DNA of 64,000 bases from Brevundimonas naejangsanensis (GCF_000635915.2 NZ_CP015614.1:851501-915500), one strand, 5' to 3'; shown: positions 36,166 to 45,406, counted from the first letter of the stretch. Program-made: numbers and translations. The notes: a model not told the origin generated them from the letters alone.

Positions 36166-38913
36166 ATGCAGGTCCTGGAGCGAAGCGTCTATCGCGGCCC
36201 CCACCTGTACAGCGCCAGGCCCATGGTGCGGATCCGCCTGGATCTGGGGCGGATGGAGGACTGGCCGACGGATCGGCTGGGCGATTTTTCGACTCGCCTG
36301 CTGGAGGCGCTTCCCGGCCTGGATCGACACGGATGCTGCTACGGGGAACCGGGCGGATTTGTCCGTCGTCTTCGGGACGGAACCTGGTTCGGCCACGTGG
36401 CGGAGCACGTCGCCCTTGAACTGCAGACGCGCGCGGGAACCCCTGTCACCCGGGGTAAGACGCGTTCGGTGCGCGGGCAGCCGGGCGTCTACGACATTCT
36501 CTTCACCTATCGGGACGAAACGACGGCCCTTCTGGCCGGACGGCTGGCCCTGCAGGTCTGCAACGCCCTGCTGCCGGAAGCGCTCGCTGGGATCAGCGGC
36601 CTGGACCGGGTCTGCGCAGACAGTCTGGATCCGCGCCTCCCGGACGCCGTCCAGGCCGACGAGGCGGCGGCCATTCTCCGCGACGCGGTGCGCCGGACGG
36701 CGTTCGGCCCCTCTACCCAGGCTCTGGTCGACGCCGCGCGACGCCGAGGGATTCCCGTCGAACGTCTCAACACCGGGAGTCTCCTGCGCCTGGGATGGGG
36801 CGCCCGGCAGAGACGCCTGCGCGCCAGCGTGACGGACCGCACGGGCCTGATCGCGGCGGAGCTGGCAGGCGACAAGGCCCAGGCCAAGGCCTTGCTCGAA
36901 GCCGCAGGCTGTCCAACCGCGCGCGGGAAGGTGGTGCGCACCGCGGACGAGGCCGTGGACGCGGCCGCACGCCTCGGCGGCAGGGTCGTGGTCAAGCCGC
37001 TCGACGGCAACCACGGACGGGGCGTGACCACAGGCCTGGACACGCCCGAGGCCGTCAGGAAGGCTTTCGCTCTGGCCGCGTCCCACGCAAGACGCGTCAT
37101 TGTCGAACAGGAGCTTCCTGGCCGGGATTATCGGGTCCTGGTGGTCGACGGCAGGGTCGTCGCCGTCGCCGAGCGTCGGCCGCCGTGCGTCGAGGGCGAC
37201 GGGCGCCGGTCGGTGTCTGAACTGGTGGAGGAGGTCAACGCCGATCCGCGTCGGGGCGTCGGCCATGAGAACAGCCTGAGCGTGATCCGTCTTGACGAGG
37301 AGGCGCTGACGCTACTGGCCCGCCAGGGCCTGTCCCCCGAAAGCGTTCCGGGGCCCGGCGTCAGGGTCCTGCTGCGAACCGCGGCCAACCTTTCCTCGGG
37401 CGGGACGGCGACCGACCGGACCGACGAAATCCATCCGGCCAACGCCGCCATCGCCCGGCGGGCCGCCCTGGCCCTCGGCCTGGACGTGGCCGGGGTGGAT
37501 CTTCTGGCGCCGGACATCCGCCGCTCGGTGCGCGACACCGGCGGGGGCGTGGCCGAGGTCAATGCGGCGCCGGGATTGCGGATGCATCTGTCGCCTTCGG
37601 AGGGCGAGGCGAGGGACGTCGCCCGGCCGATTGTGGACATGTTGTTTCCGCGCGGCGTCCGGTCCCGGATCCCAGTGATCGCGGTGACGGGCACCAACGG
37701 GAAATCGACGGTGGGCCGGATGATCGCCCATGTGCTGCAGACGGAAGGACGCGTCGTGGGTCTGACCAACACCAGCGGCGTCTATGTCGACGGGGAGAGG
37801 ATCCGCGCCGGCGACGCCAGCGGTCCGCGCAGCGCCCGCATGGTGCTCAATGATCCTGTCGTCGATGTCGCGGTGCTGGAGTGCGCCCGAGGCGGCATCC
37901 TGCGCGAGGGGCTAGCCTTCGACCGCTGTGACGTCGGCTGCGTCCTCAACGTCCAACCGGACCACCTGGGGCTCAAAGGGGTGGACACGCTGGAGGACCT
38001 GGCGAAGGTCAAGTCGGTGGTGGCCGAGGCCGTGTCCCGGCGGGGGCTGAGCGTCCTCAACGCCGATGATCCCCTGACCCTGCGTATGGCGCGCCATGCC
38101 GGAGGCCGTGTCTGCTGGTTCTCCATGCGCGGCGGCGCCGAGACGCCGGGCTTCCTGCTCAAGCATGTGGCCGAAGGCGGCGCGGCGGTCCTCTATGACG
38201 CCGCGAGCGGCGTGATCGAGCTTCATGACCTTGGCGAGCGCCGCCGGTTGGGCCATGCGGCGGACCTGCCTTCGACCCTGGGCGGGGCGGCCGCCTTCAA
38301 TGTGGCCAACATCCTGGCGGCTTCGGCAGCCTGCTACGGCGTGGGCGTGCCGCCGGAGCGGATCGGGGCGGCCCTGGGAAGCTTCACATCCAGCTACGAG
38401 CAGAATCCCGGCCGCCTCAACATCTGCGACCAGCACGGCTTCCGAGTCGTCATGGACTACGCCCACAATCCGGACGGCCTTCGGGCGCTCTGCGGCCTTG
38501 TGGCCGCGATCCGGCCCGCCGGCGGTCGGACCATCGCCATGATCAGCATCCCCGGCGACCGGCGGACGCAGGAGATCGTCGCCATGGGCGAGATCAGCGC
38601 CGGCTTTTTCGACGAGGTCGTCTTCAGGGAGACGCCTGACAACCGGGGTCGTCCCGCCGGTGAAGTGATCCGCCTTCTCGCCGAAGGCGCGCTGCGAAGC
38701 GGTGCGGACGGCTCGCGTTTCCGCGGCGTGCAGAAGGAAGAGGACGCCGTGGCCGCATGTCTTGAAGCAGCGCGACCCGGGGACCTCGTCATCCTGACGC
38801 CGACCCGTATCGAAGCAGTTTGGGCGCAGATCCTGGCCTTTCGTCCCGCCTTCCCGTCCTCGGCCCTGGGCTTGAATGCGCCCGGCGTCATCCTGGAGCC
38901 TCCCCATGGGTAA
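36166..38913 (+). CDS. cphA: Cyanophycin synthetase
   Basis: 915-residue enzyme that polymerises aspartate and arginine into cyanophycin granules with ATP. The N-terminal domain starts MQVLERSVYRGPHLYSARPM, as in CphA. An ATP-grasp domain follows (VVVKPLDGNHGRGVTTGL at about residue 273; HPANAAIARRAALALGLDVA) and then a Mur-ligase-like domain (VIAVTGTNGKSTVGRMIAHV at about 504; MDYAHNPDGLRALCGLV). Length is normal for CphA1. I chose ATG 36166, which has GGAGAG upstream; an in-frame ATG nine codons earlier is possible. The stop overlaps the cyanophycinase start by eight bases. Confidence 0.95.
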   Translation: MQVLERSVYRGPHLYSARPMVRIRLDLGRMEDWPTDRLGDFSTRLLEALPGLDRHGCCYGEPGGFVRRLRDGTWFGHVAEHVALELQTRAGTPVTRGKTRSVRGQPGVYDILFTYRDETTALLAGRLALQVCNALLPEALAGISGLDRVCADSLDPRLPDAVQADEAAAILRDAVRRTAFGPSTQALVDAARRRGIPVERLNTGSLLRLGWGARQRRLRASVTDRTGLIAAELAGDKAQAKALLEAAGCPTARGKVVRTADEAVDAAARLGGRVVVKPLDGNHGRGVTTGLDTPEAVRKAFALAASHARRVIVEQELPGRDYRVLVVDGRVVAVAERRPPCVEGDGRRSVSELVEEVNADPRRGVGHENSLSVIRLDEEALTLLARQGLSPESVPGPGVRVLLRTAANLSSGGTATDRTDEIHPANAAIARRAALALGLDVAGVDLLAPDIRRSVRDTGGGVAEVNAAPGLRMHLSPSEGEARDVARPIVDMLFPRGVRSRIPVIAVTGTNGKSTVGRMIAHVLQTEGRVVGLTNTSGVYVDGERIRAGDASGPRSARMVLNDPVVDVAVLECARGGILREGLAFDRCDVGCVLNVQPDHLGLKGVDTLEDLAKVKSVVAEAVSRRGLSVLNADDPLTLRMARHAGGRVCWFSMRGGAETPGFLLKHVAEGGAAVLYDAASGVIELHDLGERRRLGHAADLPSTLGGAAAFNVANILAASAACYGVGVPPERIGAALGSFTSSYEQNPGRLNICDQHGFRVVMDYAHNPDGLRALCGLVAAIRPAGGRTIAMISIPGDRRTQEIVAMGEISAGFFDEVVFRETPDNRGRPAGEVIRLLAEGALRSGADGSRFRGVQKEEDAVAACLEAARPGDLVILTPTRIEAVWAQILAFRPAFPSSALGLNAPGVILEPPHG

Positions 38914-39730
38914 GGGACCCCTGATCATCATCGGCGGACATGAGGACAAGACCGGCGAGCGGGTCATCCTCAAGGAGGTCGCCCGGCGCCTCGACGGCGG
39001 CAAGCTGGTGATCGCGACCATCGCCTCCCATAAACCCGAGGGCTATTTCGACAGCTATCGGGAAGGCTTCAAGGGCCTCGGCGTCGGGGAACTGATCGAG
39101 CTCTATGTCGAGGACCGAGCCGAGAGCCATGAGCAGGACCTTCTCGACAGGCTCGAGGGAGCCGCCGGCGTCTTCTTCAGCGGCGGCGACCAGCTCAGGC
39201 TGGCCAGCCAGATCGGCGACACGCCGATCGAACGACGCATTCGCGATCTCCATGCGCGCGGGGGCCTGATCGCAGGCACATCGGCGGGGGCTTCGGTGAT
39301 GAGCGAGACCATGTTGGTCAAGGGGCCGAACGCGGAATCCTATCGGATCGGCGAGGTGCACATGGCCCCCGGACTGGGCTTGCTCCCCAATGTCATTATC
39401 GATCAACATTTCGCTGAAAGGGGCCGGTTCGGCCGGCTGTTGGGCGCCGTGGCCCACAATCCGCGACTTATGGGGCTGGGAATCGACGAAAACACCGCGG
39501 TGGTGGTCGAGCAAGGGGCGCTGCGGGTGCTCGGAGACGGCGCCGTATACGTCGTAGACGGGGCGGACGCGACCCATTCCAATATCTCGGAAGGCGGCGC
39601 CGAGGACGCCCTGTCCATGTTCGACGTGCGCCTCCACGTCATGTCGCAAAGCGATGTGTTTGACCTGGACCGCCGTCGCCCCCAACGCGCCGGTTCGGAG
39701 GGAAAGGGTGAGAGCGGCGATCCGCTGTGA
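38906..39730 (+). CDS. cphB: Cyanophycinase
   Basis: Serine exopeptidase of the S51 family, 274 residues, which releases beta-Asp-Arg dipeptides from cyanophycin. The nucleophile is Ser126 in IAGTSAGASVM, and FFSGGDQLRL and GLLPNVIIDQHFAERGRFGR are family sequences. ATG 38906 lies inside the end of cphA (eight-base overlap), with GGAG before it, so synthesis and breakdown enzymes are made from one message. Isoaspartyl dipeptidase, needed to finish breakdown, is not in the window. Confidence 0.95.
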   Translation: MGKGPLIIIGGHEDKTGERVILKEVARRLDGGKLVIATIASHKPEGYFDSYREGFKGLGVGELIELYVEDRAESHEQDLLDRLEGAAGVFFSGGDQLRLASQIGDTPIERRIRDLHARGGLIAGTSAGASVMSETMLVKGPNAESYRIGEVHMAPGLGLLPNVIIDQHFAERGRFGRLLGAVAHNPRLMGLGIDENTAVVVEQGALRVLGDGAVYVVDGADATHSNISEGGAEDALSMFDVRLHVMSQSDVFDLDRRRPQRAGSEGKGESGDPL

Positions 39731-39807
39731 CCTGAATCCGACACGCCGACCCGGGCGCCGGTTGGACGGGTTAGCCTCCTGTATCGATTGCAGGAAGGAC
39801 AGCCGAC

Positions 39808-40326
39808 ATGACCAATGCAGACGACATCTGGCGTGATGTCTTCGTGACGGGCCTCAAGAACGCCCACGCCGTGGAAAACCAAGCCCTGGCCCTGATGGAT
39901 CGCCAGATCGATCGGGCGCTGAACTTCACCGAGGTCGCCGACCGGTTGAAGGCCCACCGTCTTGAAACCGAGGGACAGATCCTGCGACTGGAGACCCTGC
40001 TGGAGGGCTTCGACGAGAAGCCGTCCGGCCTTAAGGACGCTGCGCTCTCGCTCGGCGGCAACCTGGCGGCCATCGGCCACAGCTTCGCCGAGGACGAGAT
40101 CCTGAAGAACGCCTTCGCCAACTACGCCTTCGAGAACTTCGAGGCGGCCTCCTATCGGGCCCTGATCATTCTGGCTGAGAGCGGCGGCTATGCGGCGGCC
40201 TACGACCCCCTCGCGGCCACCTTGGAGGAGGAGGTGCGCATGGCGCGGTGGGTCGACGAAAGCCTGCCCATGCTGGTGGAGAAGCATCTCGAGCTGAGGC
40301 GCGCCGGCGAGAACTCCAGCCGCTGA
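39808..40326 (+). CDS. YciE/YciF-type ferritin-like protein (DUF892)
   Basis: 172-residue four-helix protein. Helices carry the Glu and His ligands expected for a di-iron centre (GLKNAHAVENQALALMDRQI, AHRLETEGQILRLETLLEGF, NYAFENFEAASYRALIILAE). The family is induced by osmotic or oxidative stress in many bacteria; its chemistry is unclear. GGAAGGA precedes the ATG. Probably read together with the manganese catalase 46 bp downstream. Confidence 0.85.
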   Translation: MTNADDIWRDVFVTGLKNAHAVENQALALMDRQIDRALNFTEVADRLKAHRLETEGQILRLETLLEGFDEKPSGLKDAALSLGGNLAAIGHSFAEDEILKNAFANYAFENFEAASYRALIILAESGGYAAAYDPLAATLEEEVRMARWVDESLPMLVEKHLELRRAGENSSR

Positions 40327-40372
40327 CTCAGCGGGAACCTATTTTCTTTATTATCATCTGGATAACTAGATC

Positions 40373-41278
40373 ATGTTCATGCACAACAAGAAGCTGATGT
40401 ACACGGTTAGGGTCGCCGAACCCAATCCCGCTCTCGCCACCCTGATGCTCGAACAGTTCGGCGGTCCCCAAGGTGAGCTCGCCGCCGCCATGCGCTACTT
40501 CACCCAAGGGCTCGCCGACGAGGACAGCGGCCGTCGCGATATGTTGATGGACATCGCCACGGAGGAGCTGAGTCACCTGGAAATCATCGGTTCGATCGTC
40601 GCCATGCTCAATCGCGGGGCTAAGGGCAAACTCGCGGAAGCCGCCGAGGAAGAAGCGGATCTCTACGCCAGCATGACCTCGGGCGGAGAAAGCCACACCA
40701 TGTCCATCCTTTATGGCGGCGGCACGGCCCTGATCAATTCCGCCGGCGTGCCGTGGACGGCGGCCTATATCGACTCCATTGGTGATCCGGCCTGCGATCT
40801 GCGCTCCAATATCGCGGCCGAATCCCGGGCCAAGATCGTTTATGAGCGGCTGATCAACGTCACCGATGACGCGGGGATCAAGGACGCCCTGACCTTCCTC
40901 ATGACGCGGGAGGTGGCCCACCAGAAGGCCTTCGAGAAGGCGCTTTACGCCATCCCCGCCAACTTCCCGCCCGGCAAGCTTCCCGGTCATCCGGACTTTG
41001 CCGACAAATATTACAACATGTCCCAAGGAGAGGGGGATGCGAGCGGGCCCTGGAACCAGGGCGAGCAGTGGGAGGTCGTGGACGACCGCGAAGCCCAGGC
41101 GGCGGTGGACGGCGGCGCGGGCGACGCCTCGGTCAAGCTGTCGGCGGCTGACAAGAAGTCAGTGCAGGCTTTTGCGGCCCGCACCCAGTCCGACCCTTCA
41201 GCCGATCCGATCACTGGAGCCGATCTCGGCGCCGGGCCTGGGGCCGGTCGCACCACGCCTCTGGCGGCTCCGGACTGA
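40373..41278 (+). CDS. Manganese catalase
   Basis: 301-residue non-heme di-manganese catalase that dismutates hydrogen peroxide. Ligand-bearing sequences are visible: GGPQGELAAAMRYFTQGLAD, MDIATEELSHLEIIG and REVAHQKAFEKAL. The start MFMHNKKLMYTVRV is that of the family. A disordered C-terminal tail (about residues 215-301) is longer than the core needs. GGAAC lies 33 bp upstream but without a matching -10, so an EcfG promoter is not claimed. Confidence 0.95.
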   Translation: MFMHNKKLMYTVRVAEPNPALATLMLEQFGGPQGELAAAMRYFTQGLADEDSGRRDMLMDIATEELSHLEIIGSIVAMLNRGAKGKLAEAAEEEADLYASMTSGGESHTMSILYGGGTALINSAGVPWTAAYIDSIGDPACDLRSNIAAESRAKIVYERLINVTDDAGIKDALTFLMTREVAHQKAFEKALYAIPANFPPGKLPGHPDFADKYYNMSQGEGDASGPWNQGEQWEVVDDREAQAAVDGGAGDASVKLSAADKKSVQAFAARTQSDPSADPITGADLGAGPGAGRTTPLAAPD

Positions 41279-41374
41279 AGCGCCGCCAGACCGACGGCGC
41301 GGGCGGCCGGCGCCGGCCCGGGCATTGGTTATGAATGGGCCGGCTTGCTTGCGAAGGACGGCGATCACCTGATC

Positions 41375-41596
41375 CTATCCGCTGACCAGGAATTGTCCGA
41401 CGCTCAGGCAAGCCGGGGCCTCGCCGGCGTGATCAGAACCTGGCCGAACTCCCACATGGGTCAGTATTACGGGGACGCTGCCTGGCCCTCTTGCAGCCGC
41501 CGCCTGGCAAGGCGAGGTGAAAACATAGAAGCCGCGGTCGGCCACGGCGGCGAAAAAGTCCTCATCGTAGACGCGATCCGCGCACATCGGACTCAC
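41375..41596 (-). CDS. Hypothetical 73-residue protein
   Basis: GTG start (VSPMCADRVYDEDFFAAVAD) with GGAAGGGAGA five bases upstream. The sequence reads like real protein up to YVFTSPCQAAAA and then becomes Gly/Pro-rich. No family recognised. It stands alone between catalase and 42069. Confidence 0.4.
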   Translation of the reverse strand: MSPMCADRVYDEDFFAAVADRGFYVFTSPCQAAAARGPGSVPVILTHVGVRPGSDHAGEAPACLSVGQFLVSG

Positions 41597-42068
41597 GGTC
41601 TCCCTTCCGGTTATCAGGAGGGCGCAACGAGATCCTTGCGGCGGCGATCCAATGGGTCCGACTCCCGACCCTTTGATCGGGGCGTGGCGCAGGGCTCTCA
41701 GTCGTCAATCCCTCGGCGCCGGTCATCCGCGGGTTCGGCTGCTTTTCCTGATTTCCCAGAAATCCCGTCCATGCCGCGCCGACGCAGATAAGAGACGCCA
41801 GTAGATGGAGGAGGCTCCCGAACTGCAGGAGCCGCCGGGGTTGCGCAGACCGGCGGCCTGTCGGCGGATTTCACAGGAGCGTTTTCCTTCCCGTTGGGTT
41901 TTCGGGTGTCCGGAGCCGCCGCCTGTTCCCGGGCGGGATATGTCCCCGATCCGCCTTTTGGAGGCGATGCGTCCGGAACGCGTCGGTCGCCGAAGCGCTA
42001 CCGGGAGCGGCCGGCCGCCGGACCCGCGTCCTTTGCGGTCGAAGAGACAACCCCTGGTCAGGTGAGGA
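41597..42068. other. Intergenic stretch without a supported gene
   Basis: Frames are short and Arg/Pro-rich. A GGAAC-N16-CGCT at 41975-41999 is a poor EcfG match and lies 70 bp before the gene at 42069. Nothing else stands out. Confidence 0.4.
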
Positions 42069-42323
42069 ATGGACGTGAAATTCTACGAGATCGTCGTCGC
42101 CGACGCCCACGGCGCCGAGCGCAGGTTGAGGGTTCCTTCTCCGACGGATGTCCAGGCGGCGGACGCCGCCGCCCCCCTGTTGAAAAGCGGCGATTCCATC
42201 CTTTCCATCCGCGAGACGCCCGACGACGGTCTTCAAAGAACCGATGGGCCGCCCTCCAAGACACAGGCCGAGGAACTGGCGCCGACCACGCCCGGCATGG
42301 CGGCCCGTCGCGATGCTTCGTGA
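42069..42323 (+). CDS. Small protein coupled to DUF72 gene
   Basis: 84 residues, MDVKFYEIVVADAHGAERRL, beta-rich first half, disordered tail. GTGAGGA lies directly upstream of the ATG. The stop overlaps the GTG of the DUF72 gene (GTGA). It resembles in size and shape the other small beta-alpha proteins of the element. Not recognised. Confidence 0.6.
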   Translation: MDVKFYEIVVADAHGAERRLRVPSPTDVQAADAAAPLLKSGDSILSIRETPDDGLQRTDGPPSKTQAEELAPTTPGMAARRDAS

Positions 42324-43108
42324 GCCCTGAAGGCCTTGCCGGCAGCGCGGCCCCCGGCGAGATCACGCTCCGCATCGGGACGGCGGGCTGGGCCATTCCC
42401 GCAGGGGTTAGAGACCGGTTTCCGGTCGCGGGCGGCGGACTCGAACGCTACGCCAGCCGTCTCGGCGCCGTGGAGATCAACTCCACCTTCTACCGCCGTC
42501 ACCGGGTCTCGACTTTTGAGCGCTGGGCCGCCGCCACGCCTGCGGACTTTCGTTTCGCGGTCAAGGCGCCGCGTGAAATCACGCACCGCCGCAAGCTGGA
42601 GAACTGCGAAGATCTGCTCGCGGACCTGGCCGTCGATCTCCGCGGGCTGGGAGACCGCCTCGGACCGGTCCTGATCCAGACGCCGCCGGGCCTGGCCTTT
42701 GACAAGACCCGGACAGGCGCTTTTCTGGACGCTTGTAAGGCCCAGATCGACGCGTCGATCGTGCTGGAGCCACGGCACGATTCCTGGTTCACGGCCGCTG
42801 CGGATCATTGGCTCGCCTCTCGGCGGGTCGCGCGTGTTGCGGCCGATCCGGAGCCGGCCCCGGGTGCAGGCCTTCCCGGCGGCTCCGAGGGCCAGGTCTA
42901 TTTTCGCCTGCACGGCAGTCCGCACATGTATCGCTCGGCCTATGGAACCGATCGGCTCAAGACCATCCTTCAGCGGGTGGCGGCGGCGGGCGAAGTCGGG
43001 GCCGAGCGCTGGGTCATTTTCGACAACACCGCTTCGGGCGCGGCGGCAGCGGACGCGCTCGCGCTCGCTGGGTTGGCACGGTCCGCCCCGCCTGCGGTCT
43101 GGTCGTGA
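42320..43108 (+). CDS. DUF72-family protein
   Basis: 262-residue TIM-barrel-like protein of the DUF72 (YecE) family: LRIGTAGWAIPAGVRDRFPV, LGAVEINSTFYRRHRVSTFE, DFRFAVKAPREITHRRKLEN, and the C-terminal IFDNTASGAAAADALAL. The function of the family is unknown; it is often found near DNA repair or catalase genes, as here. It starts with a GTG that overlaps the previous stop. Confidence 0.9.
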   Translation: MSPEGLAGSAAPGEITLRIGTAGWAIPAGVRDRFPVAGGGLERYASRLGAVEINSTFYRRHRVSTFERWAAATPADFRFAVKAPREITHRRKLENCEDLLADLAVDLRGLGDRLGPVLIQTPPGLAFDKTRTGAFLDACKAQIDASIVLEPRHDSWFTAAADHWLASRRVARVAADPEPAPGAGLPGGSEGQVYFRLHGSPHMYRSAYGTDRLKTILQRVAAAGEVGAERWVIFDNTASGAAAADALALAGLARSAPPAVWS

Positions 43109-43495
43109 GGTTGCGACGACCGGCGTGTATTCGCGAGAGCCGAGCTGCCGCAGGAAGATCGCCAGGACCGCCAGGAAAGCCGTCGACAGACGCTCGCTCC
43201 GCCAGTCTGGACGATTCGAATCTGAGCCGGGGGGGCGGCGAGATAAGCGACGGTCCACTGGGCCGCTGCGCCATGCTCCAGCGCCTTCTAGGCGGCCGCT
43301 CGCGCGCTTTAAGTCCAGCGGAGCATGAAGGAGGCGAGGAAACGAACCAAGAGCGCCAGAGCGGCGACGAGGATTGCTCTATATCGCCGGAAGGACACCG
43401 CCCATGAACCCCCAGCAGTCCGGAGCGCTTTCGCTCGCCTCGACCGCCGCCTTTCAACCGACCCAGATCGACGCCTGGGTGGCTGCCTGAGCAGG

Positions 43496-43514
43496 AGGAG
43501 GCGGGGAGCCTCCT
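43496..43514. terminator. Hairpin, possible transcript end
   Basis: AGGAGGC (43496-43502), GGGGA loop, GCCTCCT (43508-43514). It directly follows a leftward stop codon (43513-43515) and lies about 200 bp after the orphan EcfG-type promoter. No T-tract. Confidence 0.35.
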
Positions 43515-43713
43515 ACTCTGCGCGGACGCCAAGTTTGGAGAGAGCGCGGCGAGGGATGTCGCCAGCGTATTTCTCACCGATCTTCGTCGGGACCTGGGGC
43601 TCATCGACGATCAGGGGCCCCGCCGCCGCGCGACGGGGCGACGGGGCGAGCGCAGGCTTCGCCTTGGCGCTCTCGGCTGACCGAGACCCCCAGCGCTCGG
43701 CCGGCGGTTCCCG

Positions 43714-43738
43714 AACGGAGAGCCAACGCTGGGGTTCC
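43714..43738 (-). promoter_or_regulatory. Orphan EcfG-type promoter facing left
   Basis: On the minus strand: GGAAC (43738-43734), 16 bp, CGTT (43717-43714), a perfect consensus. No start codon with family sequence or ribosome-binding site follows in the next 200 bp, so the product may be a small RNA or an unrecognised short peptide. Confidence 0.55.
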
Positions 43739-43896
43739 GCCAAGGCGAACAGGCGTTCGGGCTTGTGTCGTGTTCCCGACAAAGGCTCGCGGCCCCGCTG
43801 CTGCGGGCTCGCCCGGCTCTCGACGCCGCCCCAAGTCGCCAGGGGGAAACCCGTGGACGCGCGGCGCGCTTGTTTAGTCACACCCAAGAGGAGCTC

Positions 43897-44331
43897 ATGA
43901 CCTTGCGCCATGCCCCAATCATCGTCGCTTCCGTCGCCGGGCTTCTCCCCGCCCGCAATCCACAAGGGGACGACGGGGGCGTCGACAAGGCCCAGGACGC
44001 TATCTCAGCTCCAGTCGATCAAACCTTCGCCGCCATGGGGAACACTATAATCGGCTATGCGCCTGGCGCAGCCATGAGCGAGATCCGGTCCGGCGATGTC
44101 GCTCCTGAGCGGGCCAGGGGCCTGCTGGATCATCTGAGGTCGGCGGGCGTTGCGTATTTCAACCGGCTCTATAGCGACCGGCAGGCCTCCGCCCGCCAGG
44201 AGGTCGTGGTCCTGAATCGCGGCTTCACGGACAATAAGGATGCGCCGCCGCTTGCGGCTGATGCCCCGACAGTACCTGCGAAGGTCGTGCGTCACCTGCG
44301 GAGGGCGCGGGAAATCCAGGCGGCGATCTGA
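43897..44331 (+). CDS. Hypothetical protein with possible signal peptide
   Basis: 144 residues starting MTLRHAPIIVASVAGLLPAR, a weak export signal. The rest is helical and hydrophilic (SAGVAYFNRLYSDRQASARQ). AGAGGAGC precedes ATG 43897. First gene of a rightward run with 44337, 44840 and 45407. Not recognised. Confidence 0.6.
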   Translation: MTLRHAPIIVASVAGLLPARNPQGDDGGVDKAQDAISAPVDQTFAAMGNTIIGYAPGAAMSEIRSGDVAPERARGLLDHLRSAGVAYFNRLYSDRQASARQEVVVLNRGFTDNKDAPPLAADAPTVPAKVVRHLRRAREIQAAI

Positions 44332-44336
44332 TCGAC

Positions 44337-44795
44337 ATGGCTCCTAGGCTGAAGCTCTTTGAATGGTCGGACGGCTTCCATCGCTTCACGGTGGCTGCCT
44401 CCTCCAGGCCCAAGGCTCTGGCGGCCTGGGGCATCCGGCAGGATATCTTCGCTTCAGGCCTCGCCAGGGAGGCGCCCGATGCAGAGGACGCCGAGGCGGC
44501 AAAAGCGCGACCTGGAGAGGTGATCGAGCGTGGCTTGACCGTCGACATCGGCAAGGCCGGCCGCCGTGGGGCGCCACCCAGGGCGCGCAAGGGAGCGACC
44601 CCGGCCCAGCAGCATCGGGCCCAGCGCCTCGCTGAGGAGCTGAAGGCGCTCGATCAGGCGCATGCTGACAGCGCGGCTGCTGTCCGCGCCGAGATGAAAG
44701 GCCTTGAAGCGCGGGCCGCCGAAGAGAAGGCGCGGTTTGATAAGACGCGCGCCAGACTTGTTCGAGACCTCGCCAGAGCGCGCGAGAAACTATGA
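44337..44795 (+). CDS. Hypothetical protein with C-terminal coiled coil
   Basis: 152 residues. The first 45 form a small beta/alpha unit (LKLFEWSDGFHRFTVAASSR, PKALAAWGIRQDIFASGLAR). A basic linker follows, then a coiled coil from about residue 90 (QRLAEELKALDQAHADSAAA to the end). It starts five bases after the previous stop, and its end overlaps an alternative start of the SRPBCC gene. No family I can name. Confidence 0.65.
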   Translation: MAPRLKLFEWSDGFHRFTVAASSRPKALAAWGIRQDIFASGLAREAPDAEDAEAAKARPGEVIERGLTVDIGKAGRRGAPPRARKGATPAQQHRAQRLAEELKALDQAHADSAAAVRAEMKGLEARAAEEKARFDKTRARLVRDLARAREKL

Positions 44796-44839
44796 TCGGA
44801 GGAGGCGTCGACGCCTCGCCGGAATCCGGAGAGAACCCC

Positions 44840-45388
44840 ATGCCGACTGAGCCCAGAAGTACTGACGCGGACATGGCGTCGACAGGATTTCTGAACGAAG
44901 ACGTCCACGATGGTGATCATGACGCCTCGTCTATTCAGGCCGTCATGATCAACCGGCCCCGATCCGAACTCTACGCCTTCTGGCGGGAGTTCCGGAACCT
45001 TCCTCTGTTCATGGCCAATGTGCGGTCGGTCAGCAGCGACGGACGCGACTGGGTCATAGCCGGGCCCGGCGGCATGGATGTCGAACTGGAAACCGAGATC
45101 GTAGAAGACCGGCCCGGCGAGAAGATCGCCTGGCGCTCCACGGAAGCGGCGGACGTCGATCACGAGGGTTGGGTCGAGTTCCGCGACAACGCTTTAGGGC
45201 GGGGAACCGAGGTCCGCGTCATGATCAGCTATGATCCGCCCGCCGGCGCTGTGGGCAAGCTCGTGGCCAAGGTGATGCAGCGTGAACCGCGCATCCAAGC
45301 CCGACGCGAACTTCGCCGCTTCAAACAACTGATGGAGACGGGGGAGGTTTCCACCTCCCAGGCTCCCGGCGCCGCGCCCCGCGGCTGA
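44840..45388 (+). CDS. SRPBCC-family (cyclase/dehydrase-like) protein
   Basis: 182 residues with a Bet v1/START-like fold: VMINRPRSELYAFWREFRNL, PLFMANVRSVSSDGRDW, and AWRSTEAADVDHEGWVEFRD. The C-terminus has basic helices (MQREPRIQARRELRRFKQLM) typical of this group, in which members are often induced by stress and found beside alcohol dehydrogenases. I use ATG 44840, which has GGAGAG; the ATG at 44792 overlaps the previous stop and remains possible. Ligand unknown. Confidence 0.82.
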   Translation: MPTEPRSTDADMASTGFLNEDVHDGDHDASSIQAVMINRPRSELYAFWREFRNLPLFMANVRSVSSDGRDWVIAGPGGMDVELETEIVEDRPGEKIAWRSTEAADVDHEGWVEFRDNALGRGTEVRVMISYDPPAGAVGKLVAKVMQREPRIQARRELRRFKQLMETGEVSTSQAPGAAPRG

Positions 45389-45406
45389 TCATCAAGGACG
45401 AATTTC

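Larger units (their letters stand above)
43109..43896. other. Long intergenic region with an orphan promoter
   Basis: No gene here is supported on either strand. It contains a perfect EcfG-type promoter facing left (43714-43738) and a hairpin (43496-43514). A leftward frame ending at 43513 reads like protein (EPQVPTKIGEKYAGDIPRRA), but downstream of the promoter it has no ATG, GTG or TTG. A rightward 28-codon frame at 43404 has GGAAGGA before it and may be chance. Confidence 0.45.

Noticed and set aside
35668-37266. Long minus-strand frame opposite the cphA start
   Set aside because: Shadow of cyanophycin synthetase; no recognisable sequence.
40338-40372. GGAAC before manganese catalase as a stress promoter
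   Set aside because: No CGTT or GGTT at 16-17 bp; an AT-rich stretch follows instead.
43014-43604. Leftward 196-codon frame after the orphan promoter
   Set aside because: Arg/Pro-rich, no ribosome-binding site, and its 3' part is antisense to the DUF72 gene.
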